Shown: in pieces, positions 1 to 11,343 of the stretch
How positions within the stretch are numbered: the stretch's first letter is position 1
Layout of the letters: each line of letters begins with the position of its first letter
Origin: Capsicum annuum
Lineage: Eukaryota > Streptophyta > Magnoliopsida > Solanales > Solanaceae
Length of the DNA stretch: 64,000 nucleotides
Direction of reading: 5' to 3'
Assembly (NCBI RefSeq): GCF_002878395.1
Contig: NC_061121.1
Span: forward strand, 135,951,411 to 136,015,410
Program-made: the position numbers and the translations under genes
The notes under the pieces: model-generated
Told to the model about the DNA's origin: nothing
Databases searched by the model: none
What the model saw: only the letters and a program-made list of their open reading frames with translations

Positions 1-564
1 ATTTAGTGATAATCATGCATGTGAACCCTTGCATATAGCCTACCTCATATGTATACTCAGTATATTCTATTGTATTGACACGTTTGTGCTATGGTGCTTT
101 CTTTTTATGTTACACCATAGGTTAAGAGACATGAGTTCCAGATCAACAATAGATTCCAGTTTCTGTAGACAGAGTCCAAAGTAAGTCCTCATTCTTCGAG
201 GGAATGATTATTTCCTTACTATCCCATTGATTAGCTTATTAGTTGGAGTTAGTTGGGGACATGTCCCATCAACTCTTTATTTAGATTATTTAGACATTAG
301 AGGCTTTTAGACTAGATGCAGACTATCATGTTTCAGATTTCAGTATTTTTAATTTTCTTTTTGGGTATTCTATTACCCTACTTAGATATTTTATTATTTA
401 AATTTTGTTCAGTATTGAACCTTATGACCTTTCAGTGCATATTTCTACATTATTATGTTATATTATGCAGTGTGCAGGCACAAATATAAGTCATAGGTTA
501 GCTTGTGGTCCTTTGGGGTCATGAGCACCGTGTAGCATTCCGGGCACTAGGTTCGGGGCATTAA
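1..564 (+). repeat. G1 5' LTR, 3' part only (window edge)
   Basis: These bases match the last part of the LTR at 5748-8424 almost throughout (compare 1-120 with 7861-7980). They end at the same point, just before a primer-binding site. The upstream two kilobases of this LTR lie outside the window. The terminal bases read CATTAAA here against CATTACA in the other LTR. Confidence 0.9.
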
Positions 565-568
565 AAAC

Positions 569-582
569 TCAGTATCAGAGAC
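569..582 (+). other. G1 primer-binding site (tRNA-iMet type)
   Basis: AGTATCAGAGAC directly follows the LTR and differs by a few bases from the plant initiator-tRNA-Met complement TGGTATCAGAGC. From 583 to 788 there is an untranslated leader with no gene. Confidence 0.75.
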
Positions 583-788
583 TAAGGTTCAATAGAGTCC
601 TAGGAAATCTGATAGCTGCATCTAGTAGAGTCTTGTACATGGGTGTATTGCGTGCCACATTTATGTACAGGAGACTATAAGATATTTTAGGAACAATTTC
701 ACCTCTTTAAGTATTCATATTATGCCAGTGAGCATAATCTCAACTCAATCTCTCAGGATAATCCATTTCTCCCTTTCTTCTACAGAAC

Positions 789-1925
789 ATGCCTCCTCAA
801 AGAGGAAACATAAATCAGTCAACTCCTCAACCTGAAGATTCTTTGGGCGATCATGTTTCTTATACGGATTTCAGGTCCACATTCACCACTCTTTTTTAAT
901 TAGTTGTCTCTCATAATGAATGGTCAACAATCATTTTGGCCAACCTAGTGGCCAACTCCGCCGCAGCTAGAATTCGGGACTTCACCCGAATGAATCCTCT
1001 AGCTTTCCTTGGGTTTAAAGTATATGAAGACCCTCAGGAGTTCATTAAGCAAGTTCAGAAGGTGATACACATCATGGGCGTGACTACTCTTTAGAGTGTT
1101 GAACTAGCTACATATCAGTTGTAGAATGTGGTTCATGCTTAGTTCAAATAGTAGAAGTTAGAAAGGTAAGATGATTCAAGTACTATAGAGTGGAAGGAGT
1201 TTGTCACTGTATTCTTGGATATGTTCTTTCCCCAAGAGCTTATAGAGGCTAAGGTATTAGAATTCATCAACCTCAGGCAGGGCAATATAATGGTGAAAGA
1301 GTATTCTCTTAAGTTTACTCAATTAGCCAGATATGCCCCTCGTGTGGTTGCAGATAGCAGAGCCAAGATGAGTAAGTTCACTTCAAGGATAAATGATAGC
1401 ATGGTAAACGAGTGCAGATCTAACATTATGAATAGTGATATGACTTTAGCTAGGCTTATGACTCATGCTCAGCAGATAGAGGAGCAGAAGATTAAGTAGA
1501 TCGAGAAGTAGAATAAGAAAGCTAGGATAGGTAGCTTCTACTTTAGCCAGCCTAAGTCAGAGGGAGGCAATCATTCTCAATTTTTCCCTAAGTCATCAGT
1601 TCCATCTCCTTCTTCAGCCAGTGCTCCAGCTCCTAAGTTCAGAGATAGGGTGCTAGGCTCTAAGTCTCAGGGCAGTGTCCGGAATTCCCAAACTAATCTC
1701 CTTTATCAGACTTGTGGTAAGAACCATAAGGGTGCTTGGAGAGTTGGCAGCGATGTCTATTTCGATTATCGAAAAATAGTCCACACAGTCAGTGACTGCC
1801 CTCAGTCAGGTTATCAGAGTCATCTGCACTCCTCATCTCAGTTCGGTCACCTGAATCAGCAGGGTGCCACCACCAGGGCTACTAGTGGGCAATGCCCAAA
1901 TCGCCTTTATTATTTTCAGATTTGA
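789..1925 (+). pseudogene. G1 gag, broken
   Basis: Capsid/nucleocapsid gene of a Ty3 chromovirus. The start ATG (789) opens a reading that begins M-P-P-Q-R-G. It runs in one frame through a capsid region (DPQEFIKQVQKV near 1030) and a helical C-terminal part (1215-1496), to a degenerate zinc knuckle around 1700-1800 (C-G-K-N-H followed by a late C-P). The frame is cut by many stops, mostly TAG or TAA where glutamine codons are expected (about 1093, 1498, 1510). A functional Gag is excluded. The next domain follows after a frame change. Confidence 0.85.
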
Positions 1926-1929
1926 CAAG

Positions 1930-2290
1930 ATTAGGAAGATTTTCTTGATTTAGTTACTGGTACGTTATAGATCTTTCATATGCATGTTTATGCTTTGCTA
2001 GATCTAAGAGCCTCCTTGTCTTTTGTTACTCCTTATATAGCAGCTGATTTCAGAATCAGTTCCAAAATTCTAGCAGAGCCCTTTTCAGTCTCTACCTTAG
2101 TGGGTAAAACTATCATAGCTCGGTGGGTATACAGGAGCTGCTCGGTTATGATAGTTTAGAAAGTCACTTCAACAGATTTTATCCAATTAGTGATGACTGA
2201 TTTTGAGGATATTCTCGGCATGGATTGGCTTCATTCCTATTATGCCATAGTTGACTACAGAAACAGAATAGTCCAGTTTTAGTTTCTAAA
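1930..2290 (+). pseudogene. G1 retropepsin (protease), broken
   Basis: Aspartic protease segment of the polyprotein. The active-site loop reads L-L-D-L-R-A-S near 1998-2015, where the family has D-P/S-G-A/S. The second conserved block, D-I-L-G-M-D-W-L, is at about 2211-2234. The glycine of the catalytic triad is lost and there are internal stops. It lies between gag and RT, as in all chromoviruses. Confidence 0.75.
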
Positions 2291-2439
2291 TGAACTCATC
2301 CTAGAGTGGAAGGGTAGTACTTCATCTTTCAGAGGTCAGCTTGTTTCCTACCTTCAGGCAAGGAAATAGATATCTAAGGGATATGTCTATCACCGTGTTT
2401 AGGTTAAGGATTCCAGTTCCAAAAGTCTCAGTCTTGAAT

Positions 2440-3290
2440 CAGTTCCATTCATAAATGAATATTCAGATGTCTTTCCCAAATATCTTCTAGGAATTTCTCC
2501 CGAAAAGAAAATAGACTTTGGTATTGTTCTCCTTCCAAATACTCAGCACATATCTATTCTGCCATATAGAATGACACCAGCAAAACTCAGAGAACTGAAA
2601 AAATAGTTGAAAAATCTCTTAGATAAGGGATTCATCATACCCAGTGTTTCCACATGGGGTGCTCCAAAATGATTATGCACAAGAAAGACGGTTCTCTCAG
2701 AATGTGCACTAAATACAGTCAACTCAACAAGGTCACAGTCAAGAATAAGTATCCTTTTCCCAAAATCGATGAATTATTTCACCAACTTCAAGGTGCCTGT
2801 TATTTCTCTACCATAGTCCTCAGATTCGACTATCATCAGCTTAGAGTTTGATAATATGACATCCCAAAAAGAGCTTTTCATACTCGATATGGTCACTTCG
2901 AATTCTTAGTTATGTCATTTGATCTTAACAATGCCCCAGCCGCTTTCATGGACTTGATGAACCATGTGTTCAAGTAGTACTTGGACATGTTCATCATAGT
3001 CTTCACAGATGATATCCTAATCTATTACTACAGTGAGCAAGATCATGCAGTCCATCTCAGGACAGTACTTCAGACTGTCAGAGATCATCAGTTATTCACC
3101 AAATTCAGTAAGTGCAAATTTTGGCTAAGTTCAGTAGCATTCCTTAGTCATATCATTTTCGGTGATGGCATTAGAGTAGATCCTCAAAAGATCGAAGCAG
3201 TAAGAAACTGGCCTCGCCCTGTCTCTCCATCAAATATTAGGAGTTTCATGGGTTTGGCTGGCTATTATAGATGGTTTGTTTAGGGATTTT
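2440..3290 (+). pseudogene. G1 reverse transcriptase, broken
   Basis: RT domain of a Ty3 element. Conserved blocks in order are: the N-terminal linker with VFP near 2470, K-K-D-G-S-L-R-M-C at about 2685, N-K-Y-P-F-P-K-I-D at about 2750, [10 protein letters not shown] at about 2930, and the catalytic block F-T-D-D-I-L-I-Y at about 3000. The YxDD-type aspartates survive. There is a frameshift near 2670. Stops at 2975 and 3281 fall where glutamine is usual. It cannot make active enzyme. Confidence 0.9.
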
Positions 3291-3329
3291 CTTCTATTGC
3301 ATCCCCTATGTCTTGATTTACTAAGAAGA

Positions 3330-3800
3330 AGGTCAAGTTTCATTGGTTAGATCTTTGCGAGAAGAGTTTTCAGGAGTTTAAGACTCAACTCACCTTAGCT
3401 CTAGTATTAGCTCTTCCAGATGGTTCATATGGGTTTGTAATGTATTATGATACATTCAGAGTATATTTGGGTTGTGTCCTCATGCAGCATAGTAAGGTCA
3501 TAGCCTACGCCTCCAGAAAACTTAAAACCTATGAGAAGAATTATCCTACTCATGATCTCAATTTAGCAGCCATAGTGTTTGCTTTGAAAATTTGAAGGTA
3601 ATACCTATACGGTGTTCATGTAGATGTGTTCACAAATCATAAGAGCCTTCAGTATGTCTTTTCTTACAAAGATCTCAATCTTTGTCAGATAAGGTGGTTA
3701 GAGCTCTTAAAAGATTATGACTTGAGTGTCCTTTATCATCTGGGAAAGGCCAATGTAGTGGCCAACTCTCTTGATAGATTATCCATGGGTAGTGTCTCTC
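3330..3800 (+). pseudogene. G1 RNase H, broken
   Basis: RNase H domain following RT in the same frame. It shows Y-Y-D-T-F, then [32 protein letters not shown] and the primer-grip-like tail. Two catalytic acids are replaced: N for E in T-H-D-L-x-L, and N for D in F-T-x-H-K. Stops are at 3314, 3593 and 3599. The D-to-N change fits the G-to-A decay seen in the stops. Confidence 0.85.
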
Positions 3801-3879
3801 ATGTTGAGGATAGTAAGAAGAAGTTAGCTCAAGAAGTACATCAGCATGCCAGACTAGGCATTCGCTTAGTCGATTCTCT

Positions 3880-5340
3880 AGGGGGTGGTGTATGTGTTCT
3901 GAGTATTTTAGAATCATCTCTAGTTTTTGAGGTAAAAGAAAAGCAAGATAGAGATCCCAGCCTTGTCAAGTTGAAAAAATTAGTTCAGGATCAGAAAATA
4001 GAGGTTTTCTCACAAGGGGGATATGGTGTTCTTTGTTTTCAGGGTCGTCTCTATGTTCCAGAAGTTTATGACATAAGGCAGTGAATTCTTGCAGAAGCGC
4101 ATGGTGTGCATTACTCTATTCATTCAAGGTCCACAAAGATGTACCGCAACTTGCGGAAGATCTATTGGTGATGTGGGATAAAGAGAGATGTTGCAGAATT
4201 TGTGGCAAAGTGATCCATATGTCAACAAGTTAAGATAGAGCATTAGAAGTTTAGCGGTCCTATGCAGGAGTTCAATATTCCTACTTTGAAGTGGGAAGTT
4301 GTGAACATGACCTTCGTGATAGGTTTACCTCGAGCTCGTCATCAGCATGATTCAGTTTGGGTCATTGTAGACAGAATGACAAAATCATCCCATTTTCATA
4401 CAGTTCATACCTCTTATTCAGACGAGGATTATGCCAAACTCTACATTAAAGAGTTTGTCAGATTACACGGTGCTCTATTATCCATTATCTTTGAAAGAGG
4501 TACCTAGTTCACCTCTCATTTCTAGAAAGCATTCCAAAAAGGTCTTGGTACCCGAATTTATCTCAGTACAACCTTCCATCCTCAGATAGATGGTCAAGCA
4601 GAGAGGACCAATCATACTCTAGAAGATATGCTAAGAGCATGTGCAACTGATTTAAAGGGTAATTAGGATGACCACTTGCCTTTGATTGAATTTACATACA
4701 ACAATAGCTGTCATTCTAGTATTCAGATGGCTCCATTCAAAGCTCTCTATGGTAGGAAATATAGATATATAATTGGTTGGTTTGAAGTTAGTGAGGCCTC
4801 GGTCATAGGTCCTGACTTAGTATTTGACTCCTTAGAGAAAGTCCAGTTGATCAGAGAAAGACTCCGGGCTGCTCATAGCCGATAGAAGTCTTATGCAGAT
4901 ATTCGTAGAAAGGATCTTGAGTTTGAGATCAGTTATCTTGTTTATCTAAATATCTCTCCCATGAAGGGAGTGAAGTGGTTCGGCAAGAAGGCAAAAGTTC
5001 AGTCCTCGATATGTCGGTCCCTTCAAGGTTCTCAGTCATTTTGGCAAGGTAGCTTATGAGCTCGAATTGCCTTCAGATCTAGCCTCAGTTCATCTAGTCT
5101 TCTATCTTTCTTTGCTCAAGAAGTGTATAGGCGACCCATTAGTAGTATTCCTTATTCAAATCATTGATGTTCAAAACAACCTCTCTTATAAAGAGACTTC
5201 GGTCAAAATCTTAGACTATCAGACTCGTAGATTGAGGAACAAAGAGGTCTCGCTAGTTAAGTTTCTTTAGAGAAATCAATCCATCGAGGGAGCTACTTAG
5301 GAAGCAGAAGCAGACATGCACACCAAGTATCCTCACCTCT
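3880..5340 (+). pseudogene. G1 integrase and chromodomain, broken
   Basis: Integrase: the HHCC zinc region (4090-4240) is degenerate. The catalytic core starts near 4290, with M-T-F where M-D-F carries the first catalytic Asp. I-V-D-R-M-T-K-S is at about 4360. I-I-F-E-R-G-T replaces S-D-R-G-T near 4485, so the second Asp is also lost. Core end P-L-I-E-F-T-Y-N-N-S is at 4679. The C-terminal chromodomain follows (K-I-L-D-Y-Q-T-R-R-L-R-N-K-E-V-S at 5205-5250, then E-A-E-A-D near 5300). A chromodomain in this place marks a chromovirus, Tekay/Del-like by motif. Stops are at 4082, 4169, 4211, 4244, 4505, 4523, 4664 and 4883. Confidence 0.88.
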
Positions 5341-5747
5341 TCTCCACCAACTCATACAAAGATCAAGGTAATAGTTCTCCTTAAGCTTTCTCAGTTTCAT
5401 GTTCTGTGTTCATCACGAACTTGGTATTCAGTTTCATGTTCATATTCCCATCATACACTTGGTATCAAGTACCATTGCATATCTAGTCATGTACTCATGT
5501 ATCAGTTTAGTCATATATTTATGCATCAGCCATGCATTCTTATTGTGAGAAAATTAGTTCCTCAGAACACTCAGTTATGCATTCATGAATCAGTTATATA
5601 TGAATCAGATATGCATGTTCAGTATGTTATATTCAGCCGATCAGTCAGGCCAGTCATGAGGTCATGTTCCATTTATTCATCTTCAGTATAGTGTTTCCCC
5701 TCTTACTCAGTCTTATTCAAGGATGAATATTCTTAAGGGGGAGATAT
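5341..5747 (+). other. G1 3' untranslated region and polypurine tract
   Basis: There is no gene here. A run rich in CAGTT/CATG words ends in the purine-rich AAGGGGGAGATAT (5735-5747), which directly abuts the LTR start TGTAATACCC. This is the expected plus-strand primer of a Ty3 element. Confidence 0.8.
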
Positions 5748-6030
5748 TGTAATACCCGTGCCTTTTTCTTAGCTTGAAATCATCTCAAGGATGTCAGAAG
5801 TTTCTTTGAAATACGAAACCATTTTTTTACACATGGTATTTTTATGATTTTTAACTTTACATCACGTGAGAAATTGAATAATCTTTCCATTGATACTAAT
5901 TACATCAAAATTCGGTATTAAGGAAAGAAGTTATGGACGTTATACTCAGAGCTGTCAGAACCGCCCAGGTCCGACGGCCAGGGGTATGGACCATCGATCT
6001 AGCAACGGACCATCACTTAGACCATCACAG

Positions 6031-6305
6031 CTAAGGTAATGAGTCAAACTTTTTGTCCGCCTATGATGGTTGAAACAACAGACTGTTGACCCAACGATAG
6101 ACCGTTGCATGAGCCGTCGCTACCTAGGCAGTGAGACCCTATTCTGGTCCACCTATAACGATCGAAATGATGGATCGTCGATCCAGCGATGCACCATCGC
6201 ATGATACTTTTTTACCTAGGCAGTGAGACCCTATTCTGGTCCACCTATGATGGTCGAAATGATGGACCATCGACCCGGCAATGGACCATCACACGAGCCA
6301 TCTCA
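6031..6305 (+). repeat. 92-bp tandem repeat, 3 copies, in G1 LTR
   Basis: Copies begin near 6031, 6121 and 6213. The second and third share CCTAGGCAGTGAGACCC and GGTCCACCTAT with offset 92; the first is more diverged. Each unit carries short CG-rich inverted words of the type GACCATCG/CGATCG. The array ends about 60 bp before the TATA-like box. Confidence 0.85.
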
Positions 6306-6364
6306 GGTTCCATTCAGTGAATTTATAAGTTGTTTTAAAAGTGTTTTTTGTCCTTTGACACCTA

Positions 6365-6373
6365 TTTATATAA
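6365..6373 (+). promoter_or_regulatory. Candidate LTR TATA box (G1)
   Basis: TTTATATAA in the LTR interior, downstream of the CG-rich repeats. Its position would suit the U3/R border. Sequence evidence only. Confidence 0.45.
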
Positions 6374-7580
6374 CTAGTTAAATCCAGCCAGAAATCATAT
6401 TCTCATTATAATTTCATAACAAATATTAGGATTTCTCTCTAACCTTAATCACCAAGAACAAAATCCAATCTTCTTTAAGAGCTAAGGTATTTCCAATTCT
6501 TCAAGTTCAAGAACCTTAACCCAGGTATGCATAGTGTTTATTCATGGACTCCTTTTGTCTATGAAGCCCAAAAATCCCTTATCTAAATTCAAGTTATGGA
6601 TTTTTTTATGTATTTCATGATTTGGCTGCTCTTGTTCATGTTGATAATGAGTAATTGAGTTGTATTCCATAAATGAGTGGTAAATTCCATATGGGTTGAT
6701 TTGTATTGGTATAGATTCATGAAATTCTATGACTAAACCCCTGAATGATTAAATTAGAATTGAATCATGATAGTAAATTGTTGTATGATGTTATTTACAC
6801 ATTCTAAGCCTACCATGTGTTTGATTAAATGCCTAGATGAAGGAAAAATGTCTAATTAGTATGATATCATGAAATCCCCATGTATATACAATCTTATTCC
6901 TAATACATGTTTGATAAAATGCTTTAGTAAATGTATTAGGATGATTTTTATGTATTCAAGTAAGTCATGCTTTGTCTGTTTCCTTCTATGAGTCCTGGGG
7001 GAACTTGTACCCGAAACATTAGCTATGTGCCTAGGGCCATGTCATGTTTTCATGATACTCTCAGTCAATCTATGAATCCTTATACTTCAGACAGTATTAT
7101 GACTCAAGAAAATCTCCATAATCTTATGAAATCTATCAGTTGTCAAATATCAGTAGTATTTCATTAGTCAACGGAATTCAGTAATTTAGCTCATGATCAG
7201 TTCAGTAAATCATTTTTAGTGTCCATTTAGATGCGAATAGAAATTAGCACCGAGTGAACCCACGGATTGGGACACACACCATCAGATGACGGCGTGATCC
7301 TTAGTAGTTATCCTTGTATTCTAGAACTATGTAGCCAGCATAGGTTGAGACATCAATATTGTTGATGAAGGCTGATGAGGTGGATAATCACTATTAGATA
7401 AGGTCCCCACTATTCTCATATAGGGGACACTATCAGATAAGGGTCTCCCATATCTTGTCCTTACCAGTGGAGAAATATTGATACCCTTCTAATTGGGGTT
7501 ACAAATTTGACCGCAAATCAGCCATAATGGCGTATCAGAGGTGTGTCGGTTAGATAACTACTTCCCATAGTTTTATGTTA

Positions 7581-7735
7581 CAGAATTAGGACTGTCAAAT
7601 ACATTCAATCAGTCTCAGTAGTAGAACTCAGATATTTCTTCAGAATTCAGGACTGTCAGATATAATTAACTCAGATATAGTTTAGAACTTAGATAGTTCC
7701 ATCAGATTTAGGACTTTTAGATACAGTCACTCATG
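7581..7735 (+). repeat. About 61-bp tandem repeat, 3 copies, in G1 LTR
   Basis: Units start CAGAATTAGGACTGTCA (7581), CAGAATTCAGGACTGTCA (7641) and CAGATTTAGGACT (7703). Each is followed by a variant of AGAACTCAGATA. Confidence 0.75.
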
Positions 7736-8424
7736 TTATCAGTCATATCAGTTATTAACATGTCAAGTTATCAGTATTCAAACTCATTAATCATGTTATC
7801 ACATTGTCAGTTTTAGTTACATATTTATACATGCATTCTCACATTCATGTTAGATAGTCAATTAGTGATAATCATGCATATGAACCCTTTCATATAGCCT
7901 ACCTCACATGTATACTCAGTACATTCCATTGTACTGACGTATTTGCGCTATAGTTCTTTATTTTTATGTTACACCATAGGTTTAGAGACACAATTTCTAG
8001 ATCAGCAGTAGATTTTAGTTTCAGTAGTTAAGAGTCTGAAGTGAGTCCTCATCTTTTGAGGGCATGATTATTTCTTTACTATATTATTGATTAGCTTATT
8101 AGTTGGAGTTATTTAGGGACATGTCCCATCAACTCCTTATTTAGATTATTCAGACGTTAGAGGCTTTCAGACTATATGCAGACTATCATTTTTCATATTT
8201 TAGTATTTTTAGTTTTGTTTTGGGTATTCTATTACCCCAATCAGATGTTTTATTATTTAGATTTTGTTCAGTATTGAACCTTATGACCTTTTAGAGCATG
8301 TTTCTGCATTATCATATTATATTATCAAGAGTACGGGAATAGATATCAGTCATGGGTTAGGTTGTGGTCCTTCAAGGTCATGAGCGCCATGTAGCATTTT
8401 GGGCACTAGGTTCGAGGCATTACA

Positions 8425-10635
8425 ATTACCTACTTAGACCAATTTGACCAATGTTGAGGTGCAAACATGCAGCTAAAGAAATAGCCAAAATAGGGCCTTC
8501 ATAAGGCTAAGTTCCTGGTCATTTTCCCTCATTCTTAAGTCATAAAAAAGGTTATACTTCACAAATTCTCTATACTTTCTTTAAAGCAACTAAGAGAAAC
8601 CCTATATTTCCTTTTAACATTATTGGAGAAACCACAACCTTTGCAGGCCAAGGTAAGTGAAAAATCTTAATGTTTAGCTTAATTCTCCCATAGAAGATTA
8701 GGAAAACATGCTATTCATGCTTAATTTTGAGTCCATGGTAGAATATAAAGTAAGCTAACTGCTCTCTTTTTCTTTGTTATTAAGAGATCTCTTTTCTTCT
8801 TTGGTTTAAAGTGTGAAGGAAAGTGAAAGTTAAAGTTCTTAAGGAGTTCAAATTAGAAGAATAAGTTGTAGAATTGAGGTAAGGTGACTACTCTATTATT
8901 TTCTCCTTATATATGAATTTGAGAGAAAATTATGGATGTGTTGTTATTGAGAACTCACGAGATGATGAGTTCAATAAATGATTGCTAGAATAAAAGGGAT
9001 TTGAGACTGTTTTATAGACTGTTTTATATGTATATGTGGCGGCTGGTAGGTTGATGTTGAGGAATGATGTGATTAGTTCATATTGAAATATAGAAGAATG
9101 GTGTGGTGGTACATCATCGAGCTAATTGGTGTACATGATTATTACTCATTCATTATGTATACCATTTTGGAGGGTGTAATAAAGTCAGTTATTTTGGGGG
9201 ATCTTAAAATAATCTTTATACATATGTTTATAATTGGAGGGGAAAAGGGTTAAAATAACACCCTTGATTGGCAAATTAAGGGCTTACTGTCTGGCTACTG
9301 TTTTCATAAAATTAGGTATCTTAAATGTGTTTGTTATTTACTAATATTAGTTTAACATATATTTTATTGTAGATAAGTAATCTAAAAGGTGGGAAGTCAA
9401 GTGGGATTAGTTCTGAGTTGTACGACCAGGTATGTAAGGATACTCTATGTCGTATTCTTTGCCATGAAATCCAGCACTTTTGGTACAACATAAGATTCTA
9501 AAGCTTTCCCATAGTATATTGTACCTAATAGCAGAACATGATCTCCTATCTAGATAACAATCTTGTTCCTGCTCCCTAATGTGTTAAAATACCTCACCAC
9601 ATGCTTATTATTGAGTCTGTACTTTTACATTCACTAGCAAGTCTCAAGAGCTCTCATTTAAGTCAAATAAGACCCGTATGTTATTTTCAGCTCCTAAACA
9701 TCTCATTCGTGTACAATCAACCCCATACCTCTTTGACATTGCATTAAGCATTTATTCATATGTCTCTTATTGGTAGATTATTCTTTTGAAGTACCATAAT
9801 TCTATGACCACTAAAGTAACAATCTCAAAGGCTAAATAAATTAAGTAACACAATCTATATTGAAATGGGTGGCAGCTCAGGGGCACAAGCCTAGCATGGG
9901 CTGATCTCAATGTCTATTTATGGGTAGTAGATCATGGGCGTAAGCCTAGCATGGGCCGATCCCAATGTTTATTGATGGGTGGCAGCTCAGGGTCGTAAGC
10001 CTAGCGTGAGTTAATCCTGATTTGTCTATTTAGCACTAATCAGCTGGTTATTTGTATCATATGGCTTACAAAGATTATAAAGTAAGAAAGGTAAAATAAA
10101 GAAAGGAATGTAATATACCTAACCCTACAATTATATATAAAGGTGGTCTACTAGCACTATTTGTAAATTTGTATTTGATTTCCATTGAGCTCCTATATCA
10201 TGTGTGGTTACTTTTAGTCTTATATATTTAGTACATACTTTCATACTGATGCCCCTTATGGAGGACCCGTATTTCATGCTGCAGGCATAGGTGCTTCAGC
10301 AAATACACCTTTTCACTAGGAGCTCAGGATATCCAGCAGCTATTGGTGAGCTCCAGATTGATTCGGGGAATTTTGAGTCTATTTTGTATATTTTTGTAAT
10401 GTACAAAAGTTAAGAGTATGGTTTGTCCCAACCTTATCTAAGTTTCTATGTATCTTTTAGAGGCTTTGTAGACCAATGTAATATTAAGTATGGTAATGTT
10501 TTGTTTCTTAAATGTTGTGGTCCCAACGGCTAAGTCTTGCATATAATTTGGTGCTTGCCCATGTGGTTGTTATCATTCATGTATTGTATCATATTTGGTA
10601 GAACCCTTAGATATCATATTTACATACATGAGATG
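8425..10635 (+). repeat. G2 5' LTR, main part
   Basis: There is no gene in these 2.2 kb. It is the interior of a long LTR: it leads, after removal of X1, straight into 15427-15504 and the primer site at 15509. It holds a 55-bp tandem repeat (9865-10030). The start was not identified because G1 abuts at 8424, so 8425 may not be the true LTR end. The part nearest 8425 could be from another sequence. Confidence 0.65.
9865..10030 (+). repeat. 55-bp tandem repeat, 3 copies, in G2 LTR
   Basis: Units begin ATGGGTGGCAGCTCAGG (9865), ATGGGTAGTAGATCATGG (9920) and ATGGGTGGCAGCTCAGG (9975). Each contains TAAGCCTAGC or a close variant. Confidence 0.9.
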
Positions 10636-11343
10636 TGATACAATCTTAAAGAGCACAAAGAATACAAGAGCTTGTAGAAGGTTTAAGTCTCAGATAGTGC
10701 AAGTGATTGAAGACCTTTGGGAGCCTTATCAAAGACTTGTCCAAGTGAAGAAAGGAGAATGGATGTTACACACCATAGGAACCTCCCATTAAGGTCATGA
10801 TGGACTTTTTACACTACAAAATAACACTCTAGATGAGCCTTTCTTGAAGCCCTCACTACGGGCATTTTAGTCATTGTGTTGTAATAAGTATAAATATACA
10901 TTTTTGCTTCTCTTTTCATTAGACTTTGATGAATTGATTGACTATTACTCAAATTTTATTTTTTTCCTTAGTGTAGGGCTTGGAAAAGCCATCTTACCAT
11001 AGGTCTTAGAAAAGACATCTAAACTAGGGATTAATACATTTGATGGATTTCACTTGTGTTGATCAATTAGGAAGAAAGGTGTGATTGAGGAGTATAATTC
11101 CTTTGGTCCACCTAAGAGTGCGGTGTTATCCTTCATTGGTGTTGTGTGTCTTGGTGTTTGACACACACCTTGGTGATATTCAATGGTGTAACTGTATGTC
11201 TCACTATCTATCCTTACATTTATACACTTTTCTCTTCTTTTGTGTTGAATCCATTTGTTTCTCTACTTCATCTCCTTTCTTGTAGCTTCTAATTTTTGTT
11301 CCTTTAGGATTAATTTCCTTTTTAGTAGTTGATTCTTGTATCA
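10636..11343 (+). repeat. X1 left LTR (708 bp)
   Basis: Ends are TGATACAA...TTGTATCA, an 8-base inverted pair. It aligns by eye with the LTRs of X2-X6, for example in the words for a TATA box (TATAAATA at 10889-10896) and in GGGCATTTTAGTCATT just upstream of it. The primer site TGGTATCAAAGCC follows at 11346. Confidence 0.9.
10889..10896 (+). promoter_or_regulatory. X-family LTR TATA box
   Basis: TATAAATA, preceded by AATAAG. The same word recurs at the matching place in other X LTRs (for example 15045-15052, and on the minus strand at 15161-15168 as TATTTATA). This conservation across copies makes it the best promoter candidate in the window. Confidence 0.6.

Larger units (their letters stand above)
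5748..8424 (+). repeat. G1 3' LTR, complete (2677 bp)
   Basis: It starts TGTAATACCCG after the polypurine tract and ends GGCATTACA. Its last 560 bases repeat window bases 1-564. It holds two internal tandem repeats (6031-6305 and 7581-7735) and a TATA-like box (6365-6373). The next five bases, ATTAC, are a candidate target duplication; the partner lies left of the window. LTRs of this size fit Tekay/Del-like chromoviruses. Confidence 0.9.

Noticed and set aside
6031..6305. Tandem repeats (here and at 9865, 41504) as CRISPR-like arrays or satellite DNA
   Set aside because: Repeats are contiguous without spacers, few in number, and lie inside LTRs.
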